Positions 16,865-25,848 of a DNA stretch of 56,222 nt are shown piece by piece. Every line of letters begins with the position of its first letter. Within the stretch, counting starts at the first letter, position 1. Under the pieces are notes generated by a model. The model saw nothing but the letters and a program-made list of their open reading frames with translations, was not told the origin of the DNA and did no database searches. Origin of the DNA: an uncultured Alphaproteobacteria bacterium (lineage in GTDB: Bacteria; Pseudomonadota; Alphaproteobacteria; HIMB59; GCA-002718135); contig CACOPD010000007.1 in NCBI GenBank assembly GCA_902628835.1, forward strand, positions 1 through 56,222, written 5' to 3'. The position numbers and the translations under genes were made by a program.

Positions 16865-17831
16865 TAATTTTTTCTTCCCATCTAACAGATGAATTAATAA
16901 TTTCTTTTAGATCATTATGTTTTGGTTTCCAGTTAATATGATCTAAAATTTTAGCATTTGAAGAAATTAATTTTTCTACATCCCCATCCCTTCTATTTGA
17001 AAATTTATAATTAATTTTATTTTGATAAATATTATTTGCAGCCTGTATAACATCTAAGACACTAAAACCATTTCCATATCCACAATTAAATAAATTTGAT
17101 TCTAAATTCTCTAAAAGATATTTAGCTATCTCTGTATGTATATCTGCAAGATCTGAAACATGGATGAAATCTCTTATAGTCGTTCCGTCAGGAGTATTAT
17201 AATCGTTTCCATAAATTTCAATTTGATCCCTTTTGCCCACTACAACCTCAGATAATATTTTTATTAAATGAGTTGATTTTTTTGATATTTGTCCAGATCT
17301 CAATTTCTTATCTGCTCCGGCAACATTGAAGTATCTCAAAATAATGAATTTAAAATCATCTTGATTATCAAACAGAAATCTTTCGGTTCTAATTTTGGAT
17401 TCTGCGTATGGATTTTGTGGATTCAAATTAGTATTTTCATCTATTAATTCATTATTACTTACTGAACCGTAAGCTGCTGCTGTAGAAGAAAACACTATAT
17501 TATTTAGACCATTATCTTTACAAGTATTAAAAAGTTTAATGGCATTATTGGTATTGTTCTCAAAATATTTTTCAGGTTGCTGAACTGATTCTTCAACTTG
17601 TATAAATCCAGCAAAATGCATAAGTAGATCGAATTTACTGTTTTTAATAAGATCAGAAATTATATTTTCTTTATTTATGTTACAATTTGTAAATTGGGCA
17701 TTTTCTGGAACAAGTATTTCATTCCCAGTAGATAAGTCATCAACAATATGAACATTATGACCTTGATCTAATAAGGAAAGTGCAGCATGACTCCCGATAT
17801 AACCAGCTCCACCTGTTAAAAGAATATTCAT
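16848..17831 (-). CDS. galE: UDP-glucose 4-epimerase
   Basis: A 327-residue extended SDR. The nucleotide motif GGAGYIGSH is at residues 7-15, the catalytic serine/threonine block is FSSTAAAYG, and the YxxxK pair is in NPYAESK. GalE interconverts UDP-glucose and UDP-galactose using bound NAD. It is the first gene of galE-galT-sufE-flavin reductase and has an ATG 88 bp from the divergent amidohydrolase. Confidence 0.93.
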   Translation of the reverse strand: MNILLTGGAGYIGSHAALSLLDQGHNVHIVDDLSTGNEILVPENAQFTNCNINKENIISDLIKNSKFDLLMHFAGFIQVEESVQQPEKYFENNTNNAIKLFNTCKDNGLNNIVFSSTAAAYGSVSNNELIDENTNLNPQNPYAESKIRTERFLFDNQDDFKFIILRYFNVAGADKKLRSGQISKKSTHLIKILSEVVVGKRDQIEIYGNDYNTPDGTTIRDFIHVSDLADIHTEIAKYLLENLESNLFNCGYGNGFSVLDVIQAANNIYQNKINYKFSNRRDGDVEKLISSNAKILDHINWKPKHNDLKEIINSSVRWEEKINASNT

Positions 17832-17919
17832 TTGTTTTATTTTAAATCATTATTTGACTATTTGAAAATATATTAACAAAAATAGTTTCATCCTCAATAA
17901 TATGTGTTAAACATTATTT

Positions 17920-18762
17920 ATGGAATTAATTGATACCCATCAGCATTTAATGTATCGCGACCAAGTGGGGTATAGTTGGGCAAATGAGTTTCCACCTATT
18001 GATAAGGGAAATTTTACTTTAGAAGATTATAGAGATCTCACCAAAGAGTTTGATATTAAAGGAACAATATTCATGGAAACAGGAGTAGATGACTCTGATT
18101 ATAAAAAAGAAACAAAATTTATAAAATCTATTATGGATCAGCCTGATAGTAATATGAAGGGATTAATTGTTTCAATAAGACCAGAAGAAGAAAATGGTTT
18201 TGATCAATGGTTGGAGGAAACTATTGATATGAATGTAGTTGGATATAGAAGAATTTTTCATGTTATGCCTGATGAATTTTCTCAAAACACTGTATTAAGA
18301 AATAATGTAAAAAAAATTGGTTCAGCTGGAAAACCCTTTGATATTTGTTTTCTGCCAACACAGCTAAAAATTGCAAAAGAATTTGCAAAGGAATGTGATC
18401 AGATGGATTTAGTATTAAATCATTGTGGGGTTCCACCTATTGCATCTGGAGAGATCGATGAATGGGGTAAAGATATTAAATCTCTTTCTGAACTTCCAAA
18501 TGTTACTTGTAAATTATCAGGTTTAATGGCCTACTGTGCACCTGGCACTTCTTCTTATGAAACAATAAAGCCATATGTAGATCATTCTTTAGAATGTTTT
18601 GGTCCTGATAGAATGGTGTGGGGAAGTGATTATCCGGTAGTCAATGCTGGTAAAGGTATTCAAGAGTGGATTAAAGTTACACATACCATTTTAGGTAATC
18701 TTTCAGATGATGAGGCAAAGAAAATTGCAAGTTCTAATGCCGAAAGAATCTATAAAATTTAA
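17920..18762 (+). CDS. amidohydrolase_2 family lactonase (L-fuconolactonase-like)
   Basis: A 280-residue TIM-barrel metal hydrolase of the amidohydrolase_2 family. DTHQHL at residues 5-10 gives the HxH metal site, LNHCG holds the strand-6 histidine, CKLSG follows, and WGSDYP contains the conserved aspartate. The family includes L-fuconolactonase and 2-pyrone-4,6-dicarboxylate lactonase. Because a fuconate degradation set lies at 32.9-36.9 kb, hydrolysis of L-fucono-1,5-lactone is the likeliest reaction; this is inferred from context. It ends head-on against the MetE-core gene with no gap. Confidence 0.82.
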   Translation: MELIDTHQHLMYRDQVGYSWANEFPPIDKGNFTLEDYRDLTKEFDIKGTIFMETGVDDSDYKKETKFIKSIMDQPDSNMKGLIVSIRPEEENGFDQWLEETIDMNVVGYRRIFHVMPDEFSQNTVLRNNVKKIGSAGKPFDICFLPTQLKIAKEFAKECDQMDLVLNHCGVPPIASGEIDEWGKDIKSLSELPNVTCKLSGLMAYCAPGTSSYETIKPYVDHSLECFGPDRMVWGSDYPVVNAGKGIQEWIKVTHTILGNLSDDEAKKIASSNAERIYKI

Positions 18763-19791
18763 TTATAATTTTTTTGCGGTAGCAACCAACATTTTTATTT
18801 TATTTTTAACAATATCTATTGGTACATGACCAAATCCGCACTCACTAGTTAATAATATTTTTTCTTTTGGAAAATATTCTAGAGCAGGTTTTATGGCTTT
18901 AATAATATCTTCTTCTGTTTCTGTACTATCAATTCGTTGATCAATTACTCCAAGAGATACTTTTCCATTAAATTTCCAATCATTAAAAACATCCAACATT
19001 TTATAATGTAAGCTACAGTGTTCTAAATGTATTTCATCAACTTTTAAAATTTTAAATGCTTCAATCATATCTGTATATTTTCCAAAAAAACCTCTTTTCC
19101 TGTGAGCATTTCCTCCACATACATGCAAATTAAAATCCACATTAGGAAATTTTTCAATAATTCCGTTTAGTATTTCGGCAGCCCATTTCGTTTCATTTAC
19201 ATTTTCTGTCCAAACGGGTTCATCAAATTGAATATAATCACAGCCTTCATTAACAACTTCTTCTAGTTCTTGGGTCAATGCGTTCGCATAAGCTTTTGCC
19301 AGAGCAATGTCATCAGGATATAAATCAGGTCTCTGATTAACACTAAACCTTGCTAACATATGAGGCCCTGTAATTGTTTGTTTTACTCTGACATTAGAAG
19401 GTGTGTTATCTCTGGCTACTCTCCATTTTTTTGCTAAACTAGTTCTTAGGTTTTTAATTTCATCTTTTACAACTGCACACTCAATTCCAAAACCTTTTGT
19501 TCCATGAGTCTTACTTAAATCTACACCTTTCATTGAACCACCAAGTGTAAAGTCTTTTCGAATTTTATTTATTGCATCTACTCCATCCAATCGTAATTGA
19601 TAAAACCAATACATATTTTCTCTGTATCCTTCTCCATCAGTAATAATATCAAGTCCAAGATCAGACTGTTCTTTAACTGCCCATTTAATCATTTCAAAAG
19701 ACTCTTCTTCTGAAACACTCGGTTTACGCAGTGTATCTTTTTGTACTTCTTTCCTTGGGTAACTTCCCGTGACCGTTGTTGTGTAACTCAT
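18763..19791 (-). CDS. stand-alone MetE C-terminal-domain (core-MetE-like) protein
   Basis: A 342-residue protein covering only the catalytic barrel of cobalamin-independent methionine synthase (full MetE is about 750). The zinc ligands appear as HVC in NLHVCGG, a glutamate in EIHLEHCS and a cysteine in TSECGFGH, and FDEP matches the family. Stand-alone relatives include core-MetE methyltransferases and other zinc-dependent alkyl transferases. The start VTGSYPR is the typical barrel opening. It is the last gene of a tight operon with two sugar-acid-type enzymes and a mutarotase, so a methyl-transfer role tied to carbohydrate breakdown deserves thought, though ordinary methionine synthesis is also possible. 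Confidence 0.8.
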   Translation of the reverse strand: MSYTTTVTGSYPRKEVQKDTLRKPSVSEEESFEMIKWAVKEQSDLGLDIITDGEGYRENMYWFYQLRLDGVDAINKIRKDFTLGGSMKGVDLSKTHGTKGFGIECAVVKDEIKNLRTSLAKKWRVARDNTPSNVRVKQTITGPHMLARFSVNQRPDLYPDDIALAKAYANALTQELEEVVNEGCDYIQFDEPVWTENVNETKWAAEILNGIIEKFPNVDFNLHVCGGNAHRKRGFFGKYTDMIEAFKILKVDEIHLEHCSLHYKMLDVFNDWKFNGKVSLGVIDQRIDSTETEEDIIKAIKPALEYFPKEKILLTSECGFGHVPIDIVKNKIKMLVATAKKL

Positions 19792-19794
19792 ATA

Positions 19795-20757
19795 TCAATT
19801 ACTTTCTCTCACATCTTGTATAAGACATCTAACACCTTCTTCAAAGGATCTTGGATTAAAATCTATTTCTTTTCGAATTCTTTCGTCATTTTGATCATCA
19901 ATTAATGGTGTTGATTTTACATTTTCATCAAAATAGATTTCAGCATCTGGGATTATTTTTTTAACTGTTGCTTCTAATTGCGAACCATCTAAAGTTTCTG
20001 CACCTGTATTAAAGCAAGAATAGTTTAGAGTTTCTTTTAATGCTAAACGAACAAGTTGTTCAGCACAATCATCTACATATATCCAATTGTCTCTATTTTT
20101 TTTTGAAAATGGTAAATGAGCTGCTTGTCCCAAAGCAGGTTTAGCTGCAAAATCTTCAGCCCAGTTTATTGCTGTATTTTGCCTCCCATATCCAAATACT
20201 ACGGATGGTCTAGTATAAGCAATGCTACAACCATGTTTCTTGATATATTTTTCAGCCATAAACTCATTAAGAAGCTTCATTACGCCATATGTATAAAAAT
20301 GATTATTTATACCCGAATAATCATTCTCAGTTACAGCTCTATTTCCAAAATATTCTTGATGGGCACCATAAACAGTTTCGCTACTTGCAAATACCAATCG
20401 TCTAATTTTATATTTTACTATCATTTCAAATATTGAAGTAGTTCCAACAATATTTATTTTGCTAGCCAGTAATGGGTTTTCTTCACATATAGTTCCAATT
20501 CCATAAGCTAAATTAATAACTGAATCTATTTTGTTATTTTGAAAAATATTTTCAATTTGTTTGTGATCTGTAATATCTAATTTTTGATATTTTACTTGAT
20601 CTTTATTTTTTCCAATTTTTAAAATATTATTTTCAAGCTTATCTTTATTTTTTTCAATATTAAGATCTGTTACTAAAACATCAATATCTCTTTTAAGTAA
20701 CTGCACTACAACTTTAGAACCTATAAATCCTAAACCGCCGGTAACTAAAATTGTCAT
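19795..20757 (-). CDS. NAD-dependent epimerase/dehydratase family SDR
   Basis: A 320-residue extended SDR. GGLGFIGS near residues 7-14 binds NAD, FASSETVYG carries the catalytic serine/threonine, and YTYGVMK contains the YxxxK pair. It overlaps the enolase-superfamily gene by 4 bp and is 3 bp from the MetE-core gene. The family covers NDP-sugar epimerases and free-sugar or sugar-acid dehydrogenases. In this operon a sugar 1-dehydrogenase or epimerase of a free sugar is plausible, and it is one candidate for the L-fucose dehydrogenase otherwise missing. Confidence 0.78.
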   Translation of the reverse strand: MTILVTGGLGFIGSKVVVQLLKRDIDVLVTDLNIEKNKDKLENNILKIGKNKDQVKYQKLDITDHKQIENIFQNNKIDSVINLAYGIGTICEENPLLASKINIVGTTSIFEMIVKYKIRRLVFASSETVYGAHQEYFGNRAVTENDYSGINNHFYTYGVMKLLNEFMAEKYIKKHGCSIAYTRPSVVFGYGRQNTAINWAEDFAAKPALGQAAHLPFSKKNRDNWIYVDDCAEQLVRLALKETLNYSCFNTGAETLDGSQLEATVKKIIPDAEIYFDENVKSTPLIDDQNDERIRKEIDFNPRSFEEGVRCLIQDVRESN

Positions 20758-21929
20758 TTGAGTTTGGTCTCATCATTGTCTGTGGAGATCATAGTATTTA
20801 TTTTTTCTTTGTATTGAAACTTCTTAGATAAAATATCTTTGAAGTGCACACCTAAGCCATGACCATTAGGTTTTGGAGTACACCCATTAGTAATTTTTAT
20901 TCTTTTATTTTCAAATAATTCTTTATTTATAGGATGATCCATAAAACAGTATTCTGTGAAAGCTACATTAGGTACTGTAAGCCCAAGGTGAATTCCGGCC
21001 ATAATACTAATAGCACTACCCCAAGAATGAATGGCAACTGGTTTATTATGAATGTATGCTAAATCACATATTCTTCTACCTTCAATAAAACCAGATGTTG
21101 CTATATCAAATTGAAGTAAATCAAATACATCTTCTTCTAAATATTTTTTAAAAGCTCTTGCTGTAGGTATACTTTCTGCTCCAGCAATATTAAGAGTTGA
21201 AGACTTTTTTATGTCCTTATATCCCTTTATGTTTTCAACTCTACATGGTTCTTCAAGAAATACAATTTCCTCTCTTTCTAATTTTTTTGCTAAATTAATA
21301 GAGACTTTAGTTGCCCACGGATTTGCTGAAGAACCTTGAACAGCATCTACTATAAGTTGCATTCTATTTTTAAATTTTTTATTAAATGATTTAACTAAAT
21401 CGCTTACTTTATCAGGATCTATTACACGCATTTTATATACTCTAAATCCAAGTGAGTACGCTCTATTTGCATCTTCTAAAAGTTGCTTACTATTGTCAAA
21501 CAGTCCGTTGCTAGCATAAATTCTAATTTTTTCTTTTTGCAAACCTCCTAAAAGTTTATAAACTGGAATTTTCATTCTCTTTCCAAGTAAGTCATACATA
21601 GCAATGTTAATGCCGCCCATAACCCCTATGCCTATCCCTTCACGATTCCAAAAAACACTAGAGCCATACATTTTTTCCCATGCTTGATTTATATTTTCAG
21701 AATTTGTATTCTTGAGCAGATCGCTGAAGTGTTTTATCAATCCTATAATTGGTTCATAAGTGAATTGACCATGTGTAATTTCTCCTAAACCATAATCATT
21801 GTTACTATCTGTCAATTTCACAACAGGTACAATCATGTTTTCAACTACACCTGCACTGTATTTATAATTTAATTTTTTAGGAAAAGGATATTCCAAGAAA
21901 AATACTTCAATTTTTTTAATGCTGGACAT
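20754..21929 (-). CDS. enolase-superfamily (mandelate racemase/muconate lactonizing) enzyme
   Basis: A 391-residue enolase-superfamily protein. The second-strand base is in VYKMRVID (KxR), metal ligands are expected from IVDAVQ, FLEEP and GAES, and the seventh-strand region holds IHSWGSA. This layout fits acid-sugar dehydratases of the mandelate-racemase subgroup, which remove water from an aldonate to give a 2-keto-3-deoxy acid. Substrate cannot be told by eye. It is coupled to the SDR (4-bp overlap) and lies 11 bp after the mutarotase-like gene. Confidence 0.82.
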   Translation of the reverse strand: MSSIKKIEVFFLEYPFPKKLNYKYSAGVVENMIVPVVKLTDSNNDYGLGEITHGQFTYEPIIGLIKHFSDLLKNTNSENINQAWEKMYGSSVFWNREGIGIGVMGGINIAMYDLLGKRMKIPVYKLLGGLQKEKIRIYASNGLFDNSKQLLEDANRAYSLGFRVYKMRVIDPDKVSDLVKSFNKKFKNRMQLIVDAVQGSSANPWATKVSINLAKKLEREEIVFLEEPCRVENIKGYKDIKKSSTLNIAGAESIPTARAFKKYLEEDVFDLLQFDIATSGFIEGRRICDLAYIHNKPVAIHSWGSAISIMAGIHLGLTVPNVAFTEYCFMDHPINKELFENKRIKITNGCTPKPNGHGLGVHFKDILSKKFQYKEKINTMISTDNDETKLK

Positions 21930-21940
21930 TATTTTTTTAT

Positions 21941-22267
21941 TTATTCCATGTAAAAAATTTCATCCATCATTACCCATGAATTGTTTTCTTCATTATTTGG
22001 AAATGGGTTGAAACAATCTATCATTAATTTTGTCCATTTATCTACAATTGGAATTTTTTGCATTTCTTCCATGTCTTTATTAAAATTATCTCCATCATAC
22101 TCAAGATAACCGAACATAAAATCTTCTTTTAAATAAATACTATAATTTTTAATCTTAATTTTTTTTAATTCACTCAAAACTTCAGGCCATACATCAGCAT
22201 GATTACTTATATAAAAGTCTCTTTTTTCCTCTTTCAATCTTACAGCCATAGCATATCTTTCAGTCAT
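21941..22267 (-). CDS. L-rhamnose mutarotase family protein
   Basis: I choose the ATG ending at 22267 because GAGG lies 5-6 bp upstream of it; a longer frame to 22297 has no such site and adds ten non-conserved residues. The 108-residue product is a ferredoxin-like-fold mutarotase: MAVRLKEEK at the start, HADVWPEV with the active-site histidine, YLEYDG, and the aromatic C-terminus. It interconverts alpha and beta anomers of a 6-deoxyhexose or related sugar. It is the first gene of the mutarotase-enolase-SDR-MetE operon, divergent from the ABC importer at 22455. Confidence 0.85.
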   Translation of the reverse strand: MTERYAMAVRLKEEKRDFYISNHADVWPEVLSELKKIKIKNYSIYLKEDFMFGYLEYDGDNFNKDMEEMQKIPIVDKWTKLMIDCFNPFPNNEENNSWVMMDEIFYME

Positions 22268-22454
22268 ATATTCCTCATCAATTAAATTAATTATCAATTA
22301 AATAAATTTAATGTTTAATAATAAATCAACTCAAATTTATAGTTTTTATATTTTTTTTTGTATTAGAATTTAATATTATAAGCAAAAAAACATCACAATT
22401 TCTCTTTTAAAAATCTTGTTAGTGTGTAGTATTAATGCATAAATTGGAGGAAAT

Positions 22455-23807
22455 ATGAAATTTTTAAAAAATTTTTTAGTTGTTATTTCATTATTAACTC
22501 TTCCTTTTAGTGCCTTTGCAGTTGATGAAAATTTTCCAAATGACAAAGTAGCTATCTGGGGAGATTTTAGTGGTATCACACTAGATGTTAAACTCATAGG
22601 TGGTGCACCTTACGATCCGCTTTATGAGGTAATGATTCCTATATGGGAAGCAAAAACTGGAGGTAAAGTTTCTATACTATCAAAGAAAAGTCACTTTGAA
22701 TTAGATAAAGAAATTAAACAAGATATTGCTGCAGGCAATATAAGTTATTGTGTAGTTTCAAATCACACAAGTTTTGCAACACAATATGGTGATATCTACA
22801 GAGATCTTAATGGTATTGTGCCTAAAGATTTTCTAGCTGAGTTTGTTCCACTTGTACTAGATCACTCAACTGTTGATGGTCGTTTAGTTCAGCTACCTCA
22901 ACACAGTGATGTGAGCAATCTTTGGTATATAAAAAGTATATATGAAGATGAGGACAATAAAAAAAGATTTAAAGCTGAATATGGTTATGATTTAGCCCCG
23001 CCAGAAACTTTAGAGCAATGGAAGGAACAAGCTATCTTTTGGTCAGATCCTCCAAATTTCTATGGTACACAGTATGTAGGAAAAGAAGAGGCAATCACTG
23101 GCCGTTTCTATGAGCTTGTAATTGCTGAAGGTGGAGCATTATTTGATGAAGGTATGAGACCTGTATTTAACGATGAAGCAGGCCAAAGAGCTCTTCAATG
23201 GTTCGTTGATCTTTATAATGCTCAAGCAGTCCCTGCTGGTGTTCTTAATTACCTTTGGGATGAAACTGGTTTAGGATTCGCTAGTGGAACTGTTGCACTT
23301 AACCTTGATTGGGGAGGATGGGGTGCTTACTTTAATAGTGCTGACTCCAAAATTGGAGGAGACGTAGGACTTGTTAGATTCCCTATGGGTTCAGGTGGAA
23401 AAAGAGGCGGCTGGTCTGGATCTCACACTTACTCTATTTTAAATGGTTGCCCTGAAGAAAATCTTGAAGCAGCAGCTTCTTTGATTTGGATTTTAACAAA
23501 TCATGAAGCTCAAATGCATGAAGCTAGAGGTGGTAAACTTCCTACAATGACTAGAGTATGGGAAGATATTGCTTCAGAAATGGATGCAGATGGAAATGCT
23601 TTCATGAGTGATTTATTCTCAACCTTTTCTGCTTCAATGGCTGAAGATGCTTTTACTCCACCATTAATTCCAGAATGGATTCCTTTTTCAAATATAATAT
23701 TTCCTGAATTGCAAGCTGCAATTGTTGGAGATAAATCTGTAAAGGAAGCATTGGATGATGCAGCTAAAGAGACTGATTATTTAATGCAAGACGCTGGTTA
23801 TTACTAA
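22455..23807 (+). CDS. sugar ABC transporter substrate-binding protein (family 1)
   Basis: A 450-residue periplasmic solute-binding protein with a signal peptide (hydrophobic residues 7-20, likely cleavage after AFA at 22). The body shows extended aromatic sugar-binding features (LNLDWGGWGAYF and GGWSGSHTYS). It has a good ribosome binding site (TGGAGGAA) and is followed by a perfect 12-bp-stem terminator before the rest of the operon, so it should be made in excess over the permeases. With the MalF/MalG-type permeases and the MalK-type ATPase downstream, it forms a CUT1 importer for an oligosaccharide or sugar derivative. Confidence 0.92.
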   Translation: MKFLKNFLVVISLLTLPFSAFAVDENFPNDKVAIWGDFSGITLDVKLIGGAPYDPLYEVMIPIWEAKTGGKVSILSKKSHFELDKEIKQDIAAGNISYCVVSNHTSFATQYGDIYRDLNGIVPKDFLAEFVPLVLDHSTVDGRLVQLPQHSDVSNLWYIKSIYEDEDNKKRFKAEYGYDLAPPETLEQWKEQAIFWSDPPNFYGTQYVGKEEAITGRFYELVIAEGGALFDEGMRPVFNDEAGQRALQWFVDLYNAQAVPAGVLNYLWDETGLGFASGTVALNLDWGGWGAYFNSADSKIGGDVGLVRFPMGSGGKRGGWSGSHTYSILNGCPEENLEAAASLIWILTNHEAQMHEARGGKLPTMTRVWEDIASEMDADGNAFMSDLFSTFSASMAEDAFTPPLIPEWIPFSNIIFPELQAAIVGDKSVKEALDDAAKETDYLMQDAGYY

Positions 23808-23817
23808 GCATTTGCAA

Positions 23818-23856
23818 GACTACTCCTTATTAATTTAAGGAGTAGTCAATTTTTTT
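23818..23856 (+). terminator. intrinsic terminator after binding-protein gene
   Basis: A perfect 12-bp stem, gactactcctta (23818-23829) and taaggagtagtc (23836-23847), with a 6-nt loop and a T-run at 23850-23856. It separates the highly expressed binding protein from the dehydrogenase and permease genes, implying readthrough control. Confidence 0.85.
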
Positions 23857-23877
23857 ATCACAAGAAAACTTTAGATT

Positions 23878-24957
23878 ATGAATGATCAAGAATTAAAAAT
23901 CAAAAATTTTAGTCAAACTTGGCCTAAGCCATCAAAGACTAATCCTATTGTAATAATAGGTACTGGAGGCATTGTTAAAGATGCACATTTGCCAGCATAT
24001 AAAAAGGCTGGTTTTGAAGTAATTGGATTATATGATGTCGATAAACAAAAAGCTGTTGAGCTTGCAAAGGACTTTAATATCAAAAAAGTTTATGAATCTT
24101 TAGATGAAGCTTTTGAAAATTCAAATTGTATTTTTGATTTAGCATTACCACCCGCTATCTTATTAGAGGTTGTAGAAAAGCTTCCTGATAATATTTTTGC
24201 AATATTCCAAAAACCATTAGGAAGATCTCTTGAAGAAGGAAATAAAATTAGGAAAATATGCCATCAAAAAAATATAAAAGCTTGTATGAATTTTCAATTA
24301 AGATTTAGTCCAATTATGCTCCCAGTTTATGAGGCAATTAGACAAAATTTATTAGGAGATTTAGTCGAGTTGGAAGTACATGTAAATGTACATACACCTT
24401 GGGAGTTATGGCCATTTTTAAAAACTTTAGATCGCGTTGAGGTTCCATTGCATTCAATTCATTATATTGATTGGATACGATCTGTTTTAGGAAATCCTAA
24501 GAGTCTATATTGTCAATCTGTAAAACACCCAAAAGTAAGTGAATTGGCTGATTGCAGAACAAGTGCAATTTTTAATTATGGTGACCAAATTAGATGCTGC
24601 ATGACAATAAATCATTGCCATTCTTTTGGAAGAAAAAACCAAGATGCATACATTAGATTAGAGGGAACAAAAGGTGCTGCAAAAATGACTTTAGGTTTGT
24701 TACTTGATTATCCAAATGGAGAACCAGAGGAGTTAGAAATTAAAACTGAAAATACTGATTGGGTTAAATTTGATATTAATGGAAAATGGTTTCCTGACGC
24801 TTTCATTGGAGTTATGTCTAATATGCAAAGATTCAAAAATGGAGAAGACAATAAACTAATTACTTCTATAGACGATTCTATTGATACTATGGCAGTTGTC
24901 GATTCATGTGGAATATCCAGTGAGTCTGGAGGATTAAAGGTAAATTACGCTGAATAA
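23878..24957 (+). CDS. Gfo/Idh/MocA family oxidoreductase with variant QKP motif
   Basis: A 359-residue NAD(P)-dependent dehydrogenase. The Rossmann motif is IGTGGIV at 27-33 with D53 in YDVD, and HSIHYIDW carries the catalytic histidine region. The usual EKP motif reads Q111-K112-P113, keeping the lysine but losing the glutamate. The family oxidises sugars, cyclitols and their derivatives. It lies inside the importer operon, between the binding protein and the permeases (its stop abuts the next ATG), so the imported compound or its breakdown product is the likely substrate. It is a candidate L-fucose or sugar 1-dehydrogenase. Confidence 0.85.
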   Translation: MNDQELKIKNFSQTWPKPSKTNPIVIIGTGGIVKDAHLPAYKKAGFEVIGLYDVDKQKAVELAKDFNIKKVYESLDEAFENSNCIFDLALPPAILLEVVEKLPDNIFAIFQKPLGRSLEEGNKIRKICHQKNIKACMNFQLRFSPIMLPVYEAIRQNLLGDLVELEVHVNVHTPWELWPFLKTLDRVEVPLHSIHYIDWIRSVLGNPKSLYCQSVKHPKVSELADCRTSAIFNYGDQIRCCMTINHCHSFGRKNQDAYIRLEGTKGAAKMTLGLLLDYPNGEPEELEIKTENTDWVKFDINGKWFPDAFIGVMSNMQRFKNGEDNKLITSIDDSIDTMAVVDSCGISSESGGLKVNYAE

Positions 24958-25848
24958 ATGAGTAGGAAATTTTTTAGCGGTCCATTTATATTAATTTTAC
25001 CATCTATTTTAGCAATAGGCTTTGTAATTATTATACCTCTAATATTTTCTTTTTATACTAGTTTTACTTCATACAAACTTACAAGACCTGATAGTCTTTT
25101 TAATTTTGTAGGATTACGTAATTATGAAAGATTAATAGATAATACTAAGTTTTGGTATGCTTTTGGACGAACAATTTTATTTTTAGCAGTTGTTTTAAAC
25201 TTAGAATTATTATTTGGTCTAGGAATTGCTCTATTAATAAACAAAATTACATGGGGCCAAAGAACATTAAGAACTATAATGATGTTTCCAATGATGTTCT
25301 CACCAATCCTAGTAGGGTTTCAGTGGAAATATATATTCAATGATAATATTGGATTATTAAATAACTTTTTATATTTATTTGGTTATGAGTCTGCAATTCC
25401 TTGGTTGATTGATAAATATCTTGCTATGGGATCAATTATGGTTGCAGAAATCTGGGCAAACACCTCTATATTTGCAATTCTGCTGTTAGCAGGGTTATTA
25501 GGTATACCTAGGGATCCAATTGAAGCGGCAAGGGTTGATGGTTGTAACAGTTGGCAAGTTTTTAAAAATATTACACTTCCATTTTTAATGCCATTTATTT
25601 TTATAGCACTCACAATTAGATCTCTAGATGTAGGAAGAGCTTATGACATTGTACATATAATGACTGGTGGAGGACCAGCAATGCGAACAGAGTTGATTTG
25701 GACAATGATTGCTAGAATAGGGTATAAAGATGCTAATATGGGTTTTGCTAATGCAATGTCATATGTTTCAATTATTTTATCGATTGCATTTACTTATTAT
25801 TTTTTCACTAAACTTGTTGCTGCAAGAAGAGATTTAGGACAGCAATAA
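24958..25848 (+). CDS. sugar ABC transporter permease (MalF-like)
   Basis: A 296-residue inner-membrane protein with six predicted helices. The EAA loop that contacts the ATPase reads EAARVDGCNSWQVFKNITLP, typical of CUT1 permeases. The start follows the dehydrogenase stop directly and its stop overlaps the next permease start by one base (TAATG). It forms a heterodimer with the product of the following gene. Confidence 0.92.
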   Translation: MSRKFFSGPFILILPSILAIGFVIIIPLIFSFYTSFTSYKLTRPDSLFNFVGLRNYERLIDNTKFWYAFGRTILFLAVVLNLELLFGLGIALLINKITWGQRTLRTIMMFPMMFSPILVGFQWKYIFNDNIGLLNNFLYLFGYESAIPWLIDKYLAMGSIMVAEIWANTSIFAILLLAGLLGIPRDPIEAARVDGCNSWQVFKNITLPFLMPFIFIALTIRSLDVGRAYDIVHIMTGGGPAMRTELIWTMIARIGYKDANMGFANAMSYVSIILSIAFTYYFFTKLVAARRDLGQQ

